Made by a program: the position numbers and the translations under genes
Part shown: piece after piece, positions 1-10,109 of the stretch
Position numbering within the stretch: position 1 is the first letter of the stretch
Layout of the letters: every line of letters starts with the position of its first letter
Assembly: GCA_003339415.1 (NCBI GenBank)
Contig: PDHQ01000384.1
Span: 1-28,993, forward strand
DNA from: Ophiocordyceps camponoti-saundersi (nom. inval.)
Taxonomy: Eukaryota; Ascomycota; Sordariomycetes; Hypocreales; Ophiocordycipitaceae
Reading direction: 5' to 3'
Length of the DNA: 28,993 nucleotides
Notes under the pieces: generated by a model
Told to the model about the DNA's origin: nothing
What the model saw: only the letters and a program-made list of their open reading frames with translations
The model's database searches: none

Positions 1-1
1 A

Positions 2-340
2 AGGTAGGCCGTATAATACTAGATACTTCCGCGCTATAATAACGCCTTTGCTATCCTTCCCTATTTCCCCGAACAGCTTATCGGCAGTTGCCTTAAAGTA
101 AATAGAATCTAGCGTTTTCACTATAGTTATATTATTAACTACCTTACCGTATTCTTTAACGCTACTAGTTATAGGCCCGAACTACTAGTTATTCTTGCCT
201 TCGTTAATATATCTTCTTAAAAGTTCTGCTATAGTTCGATATAGGGTAGCCGATAAACTGAATATACGGGAATAGCTCTAAGGACGATTTATTAGTATAT
301 CTCGTTTCTCTTAGCGTGATTAGCTAACTAGATAACGAAC
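2..340 (-). pseudogene. Minus-strand gene fragment, cut by the window edge
   Basis: Read on the minus strand, one frame is open from about 340 to position 2 apart from a few TAG/TAA codons, including a TAG TAG pair at 182-187 that would restore to Trp or Gln. The last 58 or so codons before the edge have no stop. They give a protein-like mix of residues: GPITSSVKEYGKVVNN, then TLDSIYFKATADKLFGEIGK. CA and TG are more frequent here than in most of the window, so this part has been hit less by RIP. I do not recognise the protein. The reading frame continues beyond the left edge, so length and end are unknown. The 5' limit is uncertain because neighbouring frames are also fairly open there. Confidence 0.45.
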
Positions 341-880
341 CTAAAGCCGAGTTTGCTAACGATCTCTTAGTTAATGCCCGTTATATTTGCTCCGCAGCAG
401 GCAATATTCTTTCTTAGCTATTAGAAAGATATCGATTAGTTACTATTATCCTCGGCTAAGAAGTATTTTACTTACTTAGACTTAATATTATTAAGGAATC
501 TTACGATACCTCGCAGCCTTATACTGCCCCCATAGCCTCGTCCTAATATATATACGGCTTACCCGAGTTATAAGGACCCTTTATACGAGATCTTTCTTAT
601 CTTATAACTCCCCACTCTACCTTTTATATTCCTTATTTATTACTTTATACGTTCGAATAGGTATTTAGTCTTTAGATATCTACCCTCTTCGTACGTCGCG
701 TACGAGAGGGCATCGCGATAATAAGTACACTCCTTTTTAGGATCCCTCGATATTAGTATCGGATAGCCTATCTAATAGATATATCTTTAATCTTATCGGT
801 ATAATCGCGCTTACTAGAGCGCTATTACTATAGAAGGTAACGAATAAGTATAATAATTTTATACTTATAATAATAAAGAA
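341..880. other. No gene recognised
   Basis: This stretch is AT-rich and RIP-depleted with short open segments on both strands, none with a recognisable motif or consistent codon pattern. A stretch near 395-412 still keeps several CA/TG dinucleotides. It may be the decayed upstream part of the fragment to its left. Confidence 0.4.
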
Positions 881-1290
881 GCTAACTTAGCTGCCAAGCT
901 ATAAGGATAAAGAAGAAGAGGCCTCCTAGTTTCGCGGGAGTAACGGGCACTCCTGCCTATATATACACATAGCCCTCGCAGAGAAGACCGTCTTAAGGAA
1001 GTATATAGGACTATCCGGTCCGTATAGGCCTGCAGGGACCTGCCGGGTCGTACGGGCCGGTCAGGACTGCAAGGTCTAGAAAGGTCGTTTAATCTCACCT
1101 ACCTAATTTAATAAATCTAATTAATTAGTATTCGCTTAGCTAGAGGGGGCTAAAGGACCTAGGAAGGGTCAGATTTGTACTTATAAGAAGGGGTCGATTT
1201 CCCACCCTTAGCAAGAAGACCTAAGGCAGCCGTGAGCCCTTCTATACAAAGTTAGTCGCCGTGAGCGTATTCGGACCTAGCAAGGTAGGG
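881..1290. other. GC-richer island that retains CA/TG
   Basis: Between about 881 and 1290 the base composition changes. GC is higher, and CA and TG occur at many sites (for example around 889-895, 948-972, 1030-1072 and 1224-1266), whereas flanking DNA has almost none. The island holds the only conventional open frame in the window, on the minus strand at 865-1098, starting with GTG and giving an Arg/Ser/Leu-rich 77-residue product that I do not believe is a protein. A 9-bp word, GCCGTGAGC, occurs twice at 1229-1237 and 1258-1266. The island may be unique sequence that was never duplicated and so escaped RIP, or a later insertion. No RNA gene or domain could be recognised. Confidence 0.55.
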
Positions 1291-1926
1291 CTACCTGCTA
1301 TAGATTCCTTCCTCCCTTAGCCCCTTTAATTCTACGTTTTTTAAATTTCTAGGAATTATACGGAATTACCCCTTTATCCCTTTTTCCCTTTTTCTTCTTC
1401 TTTTTCCTTTCTTCGGGAGTATCCTTTTAACCCCGCTAAACTAGCTTAGTTACGTAAGTGCCTGCTAGGTTTATCTTTAATAGTAAGCTTCGTCTATAAT
1501 TACTTTTTAGCCCGACTACTTTTATAATAAGAGAAATCCTAAATTATTCTATAGCTCCTTCTTAAAAGATCTATAATTATACTAAGAAGCTTATTTATAA
1601 ACTTATTACTTAGATAGCTTTAAAGTAACTCCTTAAATCTTATAATACTATTATAAGTTCTTATCGTTAAATTCTATCTATAAAATATCTTTATAAAATA
1701 TATTATAACTTAATTTTCTATTATAAGCTATTAAGCGTATAATCTTACTTATTATAGCGTTTAACCTTATAGGAAATTTACTTAAGTAATATTTTTATAT
1801 CTCTAAGATTTAGCTAAATACTACGCTAGTATTTAGTACTAATATTAAGGTTATAGAAACCCGTTAACTACTCCTTTTATAAACTATAAGATAAGCTAGG
1901 TAATTACCCTTCTTCTCCCCTAAGGT
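1291..1926. other. No gene recognised; polypyrimidine tract
   Basis: A run of almost pure T and C spans about 1370-1414. The rest is very AT-rich, with TAA/TAG in every frame. No coding pattern, tRNA or known repeat was recognised. Confidence 0.45.
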
Positions 1927-2243
1927 TAAACTCGCTAACTACTTTTCTTTCTCCTAGGTATAAACTTATTCTCGTTTACTACTTTTCTTATCCCTAAAAA
2001 GATAAACTTATTTACTTTATTCTTATTCCCTAAGAGATAAACCCTTTTACTTATAAACCTGTTTACTCCTCTTCTTATCCCCTATTAGATAAACCCGTTT
2101 ACTTATAAACTTACCTACTCCTCTTCTTATTCCCTAAGCTATAAACCTATTTATTACTATTCTTATTCCCTAAAAGATAAACTCCTTAACTACTCTTATC
2201 CTCTCCGGGATAAACCTATTTACTATACTCCTTATCCCTTAAG
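1927..2243. repeat. Degenerate 36-bp minisatellite
   Basis: About ten head-to-tail units, each beginning TAAAC and ending near CCCTAAGAGA or a variant, fill this stretch. Most units are about 33-42 bp with the form TAAACCTATTTACT, then a pyrimidine-rich CTCTTCTTATTCCCT, then AAGAGA. Two 16-bp half units (TAAACCCTTTTACTTA and TAAACCCGTTTACTTA) are inserted between full units, so the array has a higher-order pattern. Units differ by several substitutions, consistent with age and RIP. No coding potential was found. Confidence 0.75.
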
Positions 2244-2272
2244 GGTTAGGTTAAAAGCGATACTTATATAAA

Positions 2273-2283
2273 CCCCCCCCCCC
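2273..2283 (+). repeat. Poly-C tract (11 C)
   Basis: A run of eleven C on the plus strand follows the minisatellite. Similar plus-strand C runs occur at 9938-9948 (11), 10895-10902 (8), 23986-23993 (8) and 25088-25095 (8). C followed by C is not a RIP target, so such runs survive. They are also places where length errors or real slippage can shift a frame. Confidence 0.8.
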
Positions 2284-2509
2284 TAACTCTCTATCCTTAT
2301 AGCGAAAGTAAAATTAGCCCTTAGCCTTTCGGGCTATTTTATTATTAGCCTCTACCTTAGCTTTTGTTTCGAGCCTCGACTTCGCTACTATAATCGCCTC
2401 CTTTTAGAAGGAATAAACCTCTCTATTTAAATTAGATCTTCTATTAACTAATAAAATATCTTAAGGTAAGTATCTTAGCGAGATCGGAGCTAACGAACTA
2501 GTTATTAGT

Positions 2510-3130
2510 ATAGTATTTTAGCGGGGGAAGAAGGATACCCTAAGTAAGCGTAGTAGATACTTAAGGGGCGTAACTTCTTACGTAACTAAAGTTTTTAACT
2601 AATATAAGGGGGGATCCTTAGCTATAGGGGGAAAAGCCGTATAGTAATTCTCTATAAGGAAAATAATAAGGAGTCGGTTTTTTATATAAAGATAAGAGAA
2701 AGAAGTAATATAAAGGTGGAAACTATTTAATTAAATATTAAAGATTTCGAAAAGGGTATTTAAATTAGTAATTTATAATATAAAAATATAAAGTTTAAAA
2801 TTAAGTTATAATTCTATTTAGTAGAGTTTTTACTATAAGTCCTCTCTAAAACTTAACTTATAATATATAACTTTTATTATAGCTCTAAAGATAAGGTTAA
2901 GGGCTAATTACTTACTTAATTTATCCTCTTTTAAGGGAAACTAATTTATACTATATACTTAGTAATAGCCCCTATCTTAGCTTAACCACCCTCGTATATT
3001 AACCCTTAGCAGCTCTTAGGAAAAGAAGAAAAGGTTTAGGAACTATTTAATTAAACTTTTTATAAGTCCCTAATAATTCCCTAGCTAAGGTAGGCGCTTA
3101 TATTTCTTTTAGCGTCCCTATCTCCGCTAC
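2510..3130 (+). repeat. R1 repeat, copy a
   Basis: First of four same-orientation copies of a 0.55-0.6-kb repeat; the others start near 7402, 9380 and 10110. Shared landmarks in order: AGTTTTTAACTAATATAAGG at the left; a TATATAAA box at 2683-2690; AACTATTTAATTAA at 2721-2734; a conserved core with CTATTTAGTAGAGTTTT followed by CCTCTCTAAAACTTAACTTA, able to form a weak hairpin (TTTAGTAGAG with CTCTCTAAA); GGGAAACTAAT; CTTAACC; and a second AACTATTTAATTAA at 3041-3054. The left end matches the 3' end of relic B and the right end overlaps the 3' end of relic A, so R1 is the spacer between two convergent genes. Copies a and d share extra sequence at the left (about 2510-2590), probably the end of a divergent B copy. 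Confidence 0.75.
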
Positions 3131-5700
3131 TAAACTCCTCCCTAAGCGCGTGCCGTAATAATAATTAGCCCTTTTTCTCGCTAATAACTAACTTTTTCTT
3201 ATAACTTAAATAAGGTATATATAAGCGCGATAAAATAAAGGCGGAAAGGACTCTTAGTAAAGGAAATAATAAAGGAAACTTTAGTTACTTCTCCTTAGGG
3301 TTTAACCCTTAGATCTGTTAACTCTAGCGTTCGCGCTAACTGCCCGCTAGTAGTATATCTCTCTTAAGTCCCTTCTCTCGCTCCCGTTATTACTTAATTA
3401 AATAGTTATCGATAGCCTTATTAATCTTAGCTTATATATTAGGGTATATAAGCCCCGGGGGCTATAAGCTAATAAAAAAACTAGTCTTCGGGATTATTAG
3501 GATTATCTTCGGTTCTTAAAGCTAGTCTCTAATAAGTACGCGTCTAGTATATACTATAATAGATCCGGCTATATTAAGTGCGATATGCCTTCCTTATCGT
3601 ATAGGTCCGTAACTTTTAGTCTAAGTTATATAATTCTTATAACGCTTAACCCCTCTAACCTTAAAGCTAAGCGGGTTTAGATTAATTAGTTCTTAGCTTA
3701 TACTTATAGCTATAAGTCTTTCGCTAAGCTAGACTATAAGGTTCTTACCTAAGGTAAAATAAGTAAAGTATATTAATTTTAGCGTTCTTATATCTTTTTC
3801 CTCCCCTTTTCTTTTAAGGGCCGTCTTTTATAACATAGGGTTCTTAATTAAATAGTCGCGCTTCGTTAACTTTTTCGTCCTCGCGCTGCGCCTCGGAGAG
3901 AAAGCCGGCTATATTAAGGCCGGGTTTAATCCTGCGGGTATTTTCTTCCCCGTAGTAAGTTTCTTAGGCTATAATATACCCGTTAATTCCTAAGGGATTA
4001 TTTTCTTTATCCTAGTTATTTCCTCTCTAGTTATAGCGTTATTAGGCGCCTTAGTCGCCTTATCTTCCTTCCTTATATTTTTTATAGCGCTTGTCTCTTA
4101 TCTAAGTCCTTCTAAAGTCGGGGGGTTTTTAGATCTAAGAGAAGATAAAAGGCTAGATATCGGAACTATTTAATTATTAGTCGGGCTTTTTATAGTCTTA
4201 TCCTCGGGAAGGTCCTCGTCGTTTTCCTCCCTAACCTCTTCCTCGTCTAGAGCCTTATTATCCCTAGCCCCTTCGCCCCTATTAAAATCGTTAATATTAA
4301 TCCCTTATAGTTCTTCCTAATCTCCCTAAGGCTATTTTCTAACTCTAATAACGCCTAAGTATAGTACTATAATATAGCTTTTTATTATAGAGTTATTAGT
4401 AAGGGTTTTAGGCGTGATAGTTCGGTATCTTCTAAGGATCTAGTAGTAGGGGACGGTGGCCTCGGGGCATAGGCCCCTAAGCGTCGTTAAGCTTACTTTT
4501 AGCTTTATTAAAAGATCTTCGCCGCCCTCCTAGTTCCTTAGTTTAAATCTATAACTATTTCCTAAGAAGTTAAACTATTCCGATTTTCGGATACTTAGTT
4601 TATTCGCCCTAATAGCATATAGGTTACTAATTATCCGAGCGATTAATTTATCGTAGTTATTACCGTTACTATCCTCGGTTTATATAGCCTAGTCTTATAA
4701 GAGAATACGGGAATCCGGGGGGGTCTTAAAATCTTCTCTAAACTATTTAACGCTTAATCCTCGCTTATTCGATAAGCTATTAATATATACGTTAAGTTTA
4801 AGACCGATAAAGCTACGAGCCTAGTATTATAATATAGAAAGGGCTAGGTATCCGTATTCGTATTCTCCTTTTTATCGTATCCTAGGAATAACGATAAAAT
4901 TAAAGGGGCAGTCCCCTTATAACTCGCTTAAGATATCTCTTTATATAGCTATTACCTTTTTCGATCGAAGTACTCGCCCTAGCTTTATTAAGTTAAAAAA
5001 ATAAAATACTTAGGCTTACTAACTATAAAAGAAGCTGCCTTAATAATACCTAATATCGGTCCTATTCGCTTTAAAATTAATTATACTACTTAGAAAAAGG
5101 TAACTATTTGCTTCCTACTTAAGGTTAAACCTAAGTATAATATAATTAAGTTTCTTTTTAAATAGTATATTAGTAGTCTTATTTACGGTAATAGGTATCG
5201 TAATTACTATAAGAATCGTAAATAAGTGCACTTTATCTTAAATTCCCCTATTTAAGATTTTTATTATAGCTCCTAGCTTAAAGCTAATTACTTATAATTA
5301 TCTTTATATTTTAAAAATAAAACGCCTTATATTATCTACGTAGCTACTCTAATCTTAGATATTATTAAACGGGATAACGTTAGCGATCTCCTCGCTAGCT
5401 TAAAATATATATAAGTATTTAATTATATCTATAAAAAGCTTAACGCGTTCCTTTAGCTAAACTATTCGTCTTATAAACTAAGGGGGCTATTTGCACTCGA
5501 GGGTTCGCGTAAGCTTAGGAGTTACCGCCGAGAAAGGGAGATTAGGCGATATAGGCCCTATCGTTACTCTACTATAAAATATCGCTATAATAATAAACTT
5601 ATTATTTCGTTTACTAAAAAATAGCCCTTTTAGTTTAAAGTTTACTTTCTTACTAAGCTTATAGTTTAGATCTATTAAATTTATAATATATTTTAGTTAT
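3055..5700 (-). pseudogene. Relic A: long minus-strand gene, unknown function
   Basis: One minus-strand frame (codons whose lowest coordinate is a multiple of 3) can be followed without a frameshift from about 5700 down to 3055, about 880 codons, broken only by several dozen TAA/TAG codons. Visible features from the N-terminal side: a stop-free run of about 69 codons near 5690-5490; a segment with LCPEATVPYY near 4460-4490; an acidic block (DEEEVREENDEDLPED) at about 4200-4260; then Lys/Arg-rich stretches including SPRRSARTKKLTKRDYL near 3850-3900; and a C-terminal part ending beside R1. The acidic and basic blocks are far more protein-like on this strand than on the other, which decided the strand. 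I do not recognise the family. It diverges from relic B across about 320 bp, and its C-terminal sequence recurs in degraded form to the right of R1 copies b to d. The N-terminal start is not determinable because ATG codons are lost. Confidence 0.6.
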
Positions 5701-6020
5701 AATAATAATACGCTAAGTATAGCTTAGTTATTAAATAAATAGTTAGTTTAAAGAAAAAAGAGGGTACGCGTAGGAAAAGAGGAAAAACGCGTTACTTTAT
5801 TTTATTATTATTTACTACCTTAGTTTTTAGGCTTATTACTCTATACTTCGGTTAATATTACGATATCGCGAAGGGAAAAGCGGGGAGGGCTCCTTCCTAA
5901 TTAGGAATAAATAGTTATTAGCTCGCTATTTATATCGCCCTTATCCTCTCCCTCTCTTTTTTTTCTTTCTTTACCTACTTAACCTAGACGCGTTAATAGT
6001 AATAAAAATCTTTAATTATA
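5701..6020. other. Spacer between divergent relics A and B
   Basis: About 320 bp separate the 5' ends of the minus-strand relic A and the plus-strand relic B. It holds a pyrimidine-rich stretch at about 5940-5975 and no convincing coding frame, though relic A may begin a little inside it. By position it would be a shared divergent promoter region. No TATA box can be called with confidence because TA-rich words are everywhere after RIP. Confidence 0.45.
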
Positions 6021-7412
6021 ATAGCGCCTAAGTTAACGGAAGAGGAGATAATCGAGGAGAAAAAGAAACGTCTCCCTAACGTTTATAACCTTATCTTACG
6101 TAAGTTAGATACCGAAGATATAAGCGTCCTATTAAGCCTAAGCTAGTAAGGCCGTATAGCGCTAAAGACTCTTCCTTACCTTAAATATATACGCGTAAGT
6201 ATTTTAATTAAATAGTTCCGGATATTAAGACTAATTTTCTCTACTTAGATTTACGCCTACCTTAAGATTTAGTATAAGGGAGGTGTTAACGTCGGGCATT
6301 TTAGCGTTCCTATATTTATTAAGATAGCTTTCCGCGAGAAGGTTCCTTAGGAAGCCCTAGCTTTTATTAAAATAGAAATAGGTACCACGTCTCCTCTTAA
6401 GTTCTTTCTTTATTACTTTATTAAGGCTAGAGAGAGAGAGTATTAGGAGAAAACGCTAGGGGAACCCTAAGTTACTTATATCCCGACTAAGATCGCATAC
6501 CTAAAGGGCTCTTTCTTTAACTATTTAATTTAAGGGAAACGCCTTAAATATTATAAGGCTTTTCTTATCTTAATCTTTAATTAATATAACCCGAGGTTAT
6601 ATACTTATTACCTACGATTATAGATAACGATTATTACCTACTATAGGGAATATATATTAACGCTATTTTATAAGTGCGTTTCGATATATAGCTAAGAGGG
6701 TTATAGTTATTCTAATTATATTTAGAATAGGACTAAGGCGGCTACTTATAATTAGCGTTAGCACTCCGAGTACGCTTATAGGGCAGAGATTAGTAAGGCC
6801 TTATAGATAGTAAGTTACTTTATTAGTAGCTAGGATATTTTTACTAACTCCGTCGTATACGAGGACTATCTAAATCCTTAAGTTACGCCTCGCTTAATTA
6901 AGGATATACTAAATCCGTTCCTTAACGACGGTCTAGAGCCTAGAGAGGGTAATAAGTGGCCTAATATTAAGGAGCGGGCTCGAAAAGTCCTAGAATTAGA
7001 GTAAAGTAATTTATTATAAATATAAGGGTCTAGTAAAGAAGTTAAAATAAAGAAGAGTTATCGTACCTTCGTTTAAGTATATTATTTAAACTAAAATACC
7101 TTCCCTTTCCTCCCTATAAATATTAAGTAAGAAAAGTTACGGGTATTTAAAGCTTATATAATAACCGTAAGATAGCTCTAATATAAAGAGCTTTCTTTAC
7201 TTTAGTAATCTAAGGGAGCTAAACCTTAAGGGTAGTTTTTTTAGCTTAGTCTAAGTATCGAGGAGACCGTCCCTAATAACTATTTTATTAGTTTAGTTAC
7301 TAAGAGATATATAACTCCTTAAAACTATTTAATTAAGGGTTTTAGTGCTTAAAACCTAATTCTTATTTATTTCGGCGTTAAATTCCTCCCTAGCTAAGAG
7401 GGTAGTTTTTAA
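6021..7412 (+). pseudogene. Relic B: plus-strand gene, unknown function
   Basis: A plus-strand frame starting at 6021 runs to TAA at 7410-7412, about 463 codons with no frameshift and roughly 30 internal TAA/TAG codons. ATA at 6021-6023 is probably a RIP-converted ATG, followed by APKLTEEEIIEEKKKRLPNV, a plausible charged N-terminus. Other readable parts are YKGGVNVGHFSVPIFIKIAF, an ARERERY stretch, EGNKWPNIKERARKVLELE near 6950-7000 and a C-terminus with GVKFLPS. TAA at 7002-7004 is an alternative end, but protein-like sequence continues past it. The family is not recognised. The gene diverges from relic A, and its 3' end runs into R1 copy b. Degraded C-termini of B-like genes are visible left of R1 copies a and d (EEGYP or EEGHP, then GRNFL). 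Confidence 0.55.
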
Positions 7413-7960
7413 CTAGTATAAGGGGGATCTCTAGCTATAAGGGGATAAGCTAGATCGAAATTCTCTATCGGGAAAATAATAAGAAGGCGATTTTCTATAT
7501 AAAGATAAAAGAAATAAGAAAAAAGAAAAGAGAACTATTTAATAAAGTATTTAAAACTTTAAGAATAGAGTTTTAATTAGTAATTTATTATCTAAAAGTA
7601 TAATATTTAAAAAAAAGCTATAATTCTATTTAGTAGAGTTTTATTATAACTCCTCTCTAAGATATAACTTACGATTAATAACTTTTTTAATAGCTATTAA
7701 GATAAGGTTAAGGGCTAATTCTTCGTTAATTCCTTCCTCTCTCTTAGCTCGAGGGAAACTAATCTGCGCTTTATACTTAATTATAATCCTTATCCTCTCT
7801 TAACCGCCCTTTATATCCTAATATTTAGATCTCTCGGAATAAAAAAAAAGGTTAAGAGACTATTTAATTAAATTTTATATAAGCCTCTAATAGCTCCCTA
7901 CGTAAGGCTAATACGGTTTCCCCTTTAGGGATCTCTACTATTATCGCTATAAAATGCCTA
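7402..7960 (+). repeat. R1 repeat, copy b
   Basis: Second R1 copy. Landmarks: GTAGTTTTTAACTAGTATAAG at the left, which includes the stop codon of relic B; TATATAAA at 7496-7503; AACTATTTAATAAA at 7533-7546; the CTATTTAGTAGAG and CTCTCTAAG core; GGGAAACTAATCT; and ACTATTTAATTAA at 7859-7871. The first and second AT motifs are about 325 bp apart, close to the 320 bp of copy a. Sequence right of 7871 resembles the C-terminal end of relic A on the minus strand, so a second A copy once began here. Confidence 0.72.
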
Positions 7961-8723
7961 ATAACTCCTTAACTATAGTTTATTAGTTTGCTATTAATAT
8001 AATCCTTAAAGGTATCCTTTATAATCTACACTTACGTACTTTTATACTTATTATTTCTTCTTAATATTACTATCTCTCTTCCTTAGCATACCCTATATAC
8101 GCTCGCCTTACTACCTATCTCTCTTTTTATTTTATTATAAATTTATAAGTTATATCCTAATCTTTCTTACTTATAGTATAACTTATAGTTTTCCCTAGTT
8201 ATAGTATAACTTATAATCTTCCCTACTTATAATATTATTAATTCTCTCTCTAATTACTATATATATAAGAGCTAGTTATAAACCCGTATTTTAACTAGAT
8301 AAAACTTTATATAGTAATCTTAATACTTTATACTGCCCCCACCTTATTATATATTCCCTTTTACTTTCGTTTTCTTTCTAATACGTTCCTTTATTCTCCC
8401 TTTTATATTTCGCCTCTTTATTATTATCCTTATATTATAATTATAATCTTAATAATAAATAATATTTATTTTTATTACCCTAATATAATTTCACGTATAA
8501 ACCCTAATATACTTTCTTATAAAATATCTTACTATAATAGATACTTATATATATATAATATTACCCTATAACTTATATATACTCGCTACCCGATATATCC
8601 TCTATTCCTATACCTCCCCTTATTATAAAAATACTAAAAGACTAACGCTAATTTATCCTTCTTTTGCCTAAACGACGCTCTATATTAAGTAAGCTATTAT
8701 ACCTACCTATAATATTACGAAAA
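7961..8723. other. Decayed AT-rich stretch, possibly the remains of a second A copy
   Basis: Spacing of short words to the right of R1b resembles that of relic A to the right of R1a for about another 100 bp, then the similarity fades. The remainder is very AT-rich with stops in all frames. It contains a short 28-bp tandem repeat, listed separately. No other feature could be recognised. Confidence 0.35.
8171..8240 (+). repeat. 28-bp tandem repeat, 2.5 units
   Basis: Two full units, 8171-8198 and 8199-8226, share TTATAGTATAACTTATA and a TTCCCTA tail, followed by a partial unit beginning TTATAATAT. The two full units differ at only a few positions. Confidence 0.65.
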
Positions 8724-9005
8724 GCCCGCTAAGTTTATAAAGTAAAGAATATAATACCGAGAAATTTCTATACTAAAAGAGCAAAGTAATAGCAGATAGA
8801 TCGAGAAGAATTAGAAGATTCCTAGAAAGAGAAGACGAAAGCCCGTGCTCGGATTACCTATATAAAGAAGCTTACTATTAAAGCCGCAGAAATCGATAAG
8901 AGGAAGAAAACTAGCTTACCCCCTAAGGATCTAGGTCTTAACTAAGACTTAATTACTACGGCGTTTACGCAACGTTCTATAACCTTAGTTACTTATAATA
9001 AGTAA
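8724..9005 (+). pseudogene. Lys-rich gene fragment, unknown function
   Basis: A plus-strand frame ending at TAA 9003-9005 gives a charged, Lys/Arg-rich product with few stops: DREELEDS, KEKTKARARITYIKKLTIKA, AEIDKRKKTSLPPKDLGLN, then ITTAFTQRSITLVTYNK. Stops occur near the start (a TAA TAG pair at about 8786-8791) and once each in the middle and before LITT. The codon-aligned minus-strand frame is also fairly open, but its composition is less protein-like. The fragment lies between R1 copies b and c, so it may be an insertion or the remains of an array gene. No family is recognised. Confidence 0.4.
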
Positions 9006-9379
9006 CTAAATATTAATAAAATATCTACTAATAAACTACGAAAAGAATATACTAATAATAAAAATATTAACGATAAAAATATTAATAGTTAATATATTAA
9101 TAATTAATATAATATTTTTATATAAATAGTAATAATTATTACTTTTAAGTAATAGTATAAAATTCTTTTATTACTAGCTTAAAGGCTATATATTTTAATA
9201 GTAGTTATAAATATACTTTAGCTATAGAATAAGAACTATATAGTCGAGTTTACTTTATAGTAAATACCTACGATATCTATATACTCCTTTACGTAACCGT
9301 TATCTTTAACTTATATATATTAGGATATATAGCTATACCGTATACGGTAATAAGCTCTATTAGCATCTTCTATTATAAA
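9006..9379. other. AT-rich stretch, nothing recognised
   Basis: The sequence is dominated by A and T, with overlapping AATATT and TTAATA words at about 9010-9130. No gene, repeat boundary or RNA is recognised. Confidence 0.4.
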
Positions 9380-9850
9380 AGCGATAATATATTTATTTTC
9401 TATATAAAGATAGGAAGGGGAGAGATAAAAGTATAAAAACTATCTAACTAAACTTTTAAAACTTTATAATAATAGTTAACTTACTTACTCGCTATATAAA
9501 AGTCTAAGGTTCGAAGCAAATCTCTAATTTTATTTAGTAGAGTTTTACTTATAAGCCCTCTCTAATACTTAACTTATAATATACGACTTTTAGGAATATT
9601 ATAAAGATAAGCTTTAGGGCTAATAACTAGCCTAATTCTTCCTTTCTTAAGGGAAACTAAATAGCACTATATACTTTATAATAACCGCTATCCTATCTTA
9701 GGCGCCTTTTATTACCCTTATCTATATAGGGTATTAGGAGATAAAAAAGTACTAACGACTATTTAATCTATCTTAGCGTAAGCCTTTATTAGTATTTTAT
9801 ATTTATATAGCGCCTACCTTCCTTAAGTATTACTATTACCGCCGTTAAAC
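9380..9850 (+). repeat. R1 repeat, copy c (left end shortened)
   Basis: Third R1 copy. It begins just before TATATAAA at 9401-9408 and lacks the left 100-200 bp seen in copies a, b and d. AACTATCTAACTAA at 9438-9451 and ACTATTTAATCTA at 9758-9770 bracket the core, about 319 bp apart. The core has TATTTAGTAGAGTTTTAC and CCTCTCTAATACTTAAC. This copy keeps GGTTCGAAGC at about 9509-9518 where the others read GTTTAAA or similar, so it may show the unmutated form of that site. The right side again has faint similarity to the C-terminal end of relic A. Confidence 0.65.
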
Positions 9851-10035
9851 TACCCTTTACTAGATAACTTCTACCTCGCAAAATCGACTATAGCTAGAGC
9901 TTTACTCTTATCTCTAAAAACTACCGTTATCTAAGAACCCCCCCCCCCTTATATAACTTTACGCTTACTCCTTATATATTCTTCCTTTACTAACGCGCTT
10001 ACTCCTTTTCTCCTTTATAATAAACTAAACTTTAG

Positions 10036-10058
10036 TATATATATATATATATATATAT
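10036..10058. repeat. TA dinucleotide repeat
   Basis: An uninterrupted TA microsatellite of about 11.5 units. Similar but shorter TA runs occur near 11730-11750 and 19815-19855. These could be old CA/TG repeats converted by RIP or ordinary TA tracts; the sequence cannot separate the two. Confidence 0.7.
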
Positions 10059-10109
10059 CGGCTTATAATAACTAACCTAAGATAATACTATAGTAATCCT
10101 AGAATCCGA

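Noticed and set aside
865..1098. Open frame of 77 codons on the minus strand
   Set aside because: It starts with GTG, is Arg/Ser/Leu-rich without a motif, and lies in a GC-richer island where stops are rarer by composition. A fungal nuclear gene would not be expected to start at GTG.
1927..2283. CRISPR-like array
   Set aside because: The units are contiguous and degenerate with no unique spacers; this is a minisatellite in eukaryotic DNA.
4920..5900. Plus-strand coding frame opposite relic A
   Set aside because: It looked readable (Arg-rich near 5500-5560), but the codon-aligned minus frame has fewer stops and joins without a shift to relic A's acidic and basic blocks, so the plus frame is its shadow.
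8550..9130. Replication origin or centromere-type AT-rich core
   Set aside because: High A+T is the general result of RIP here and no specific element was recognised.
9509..9518. tRNA gene B box
   Set aside because: GGTTCGAAGC alone is not enough; no A box at a proper distance and no cloverleaf could be formed.
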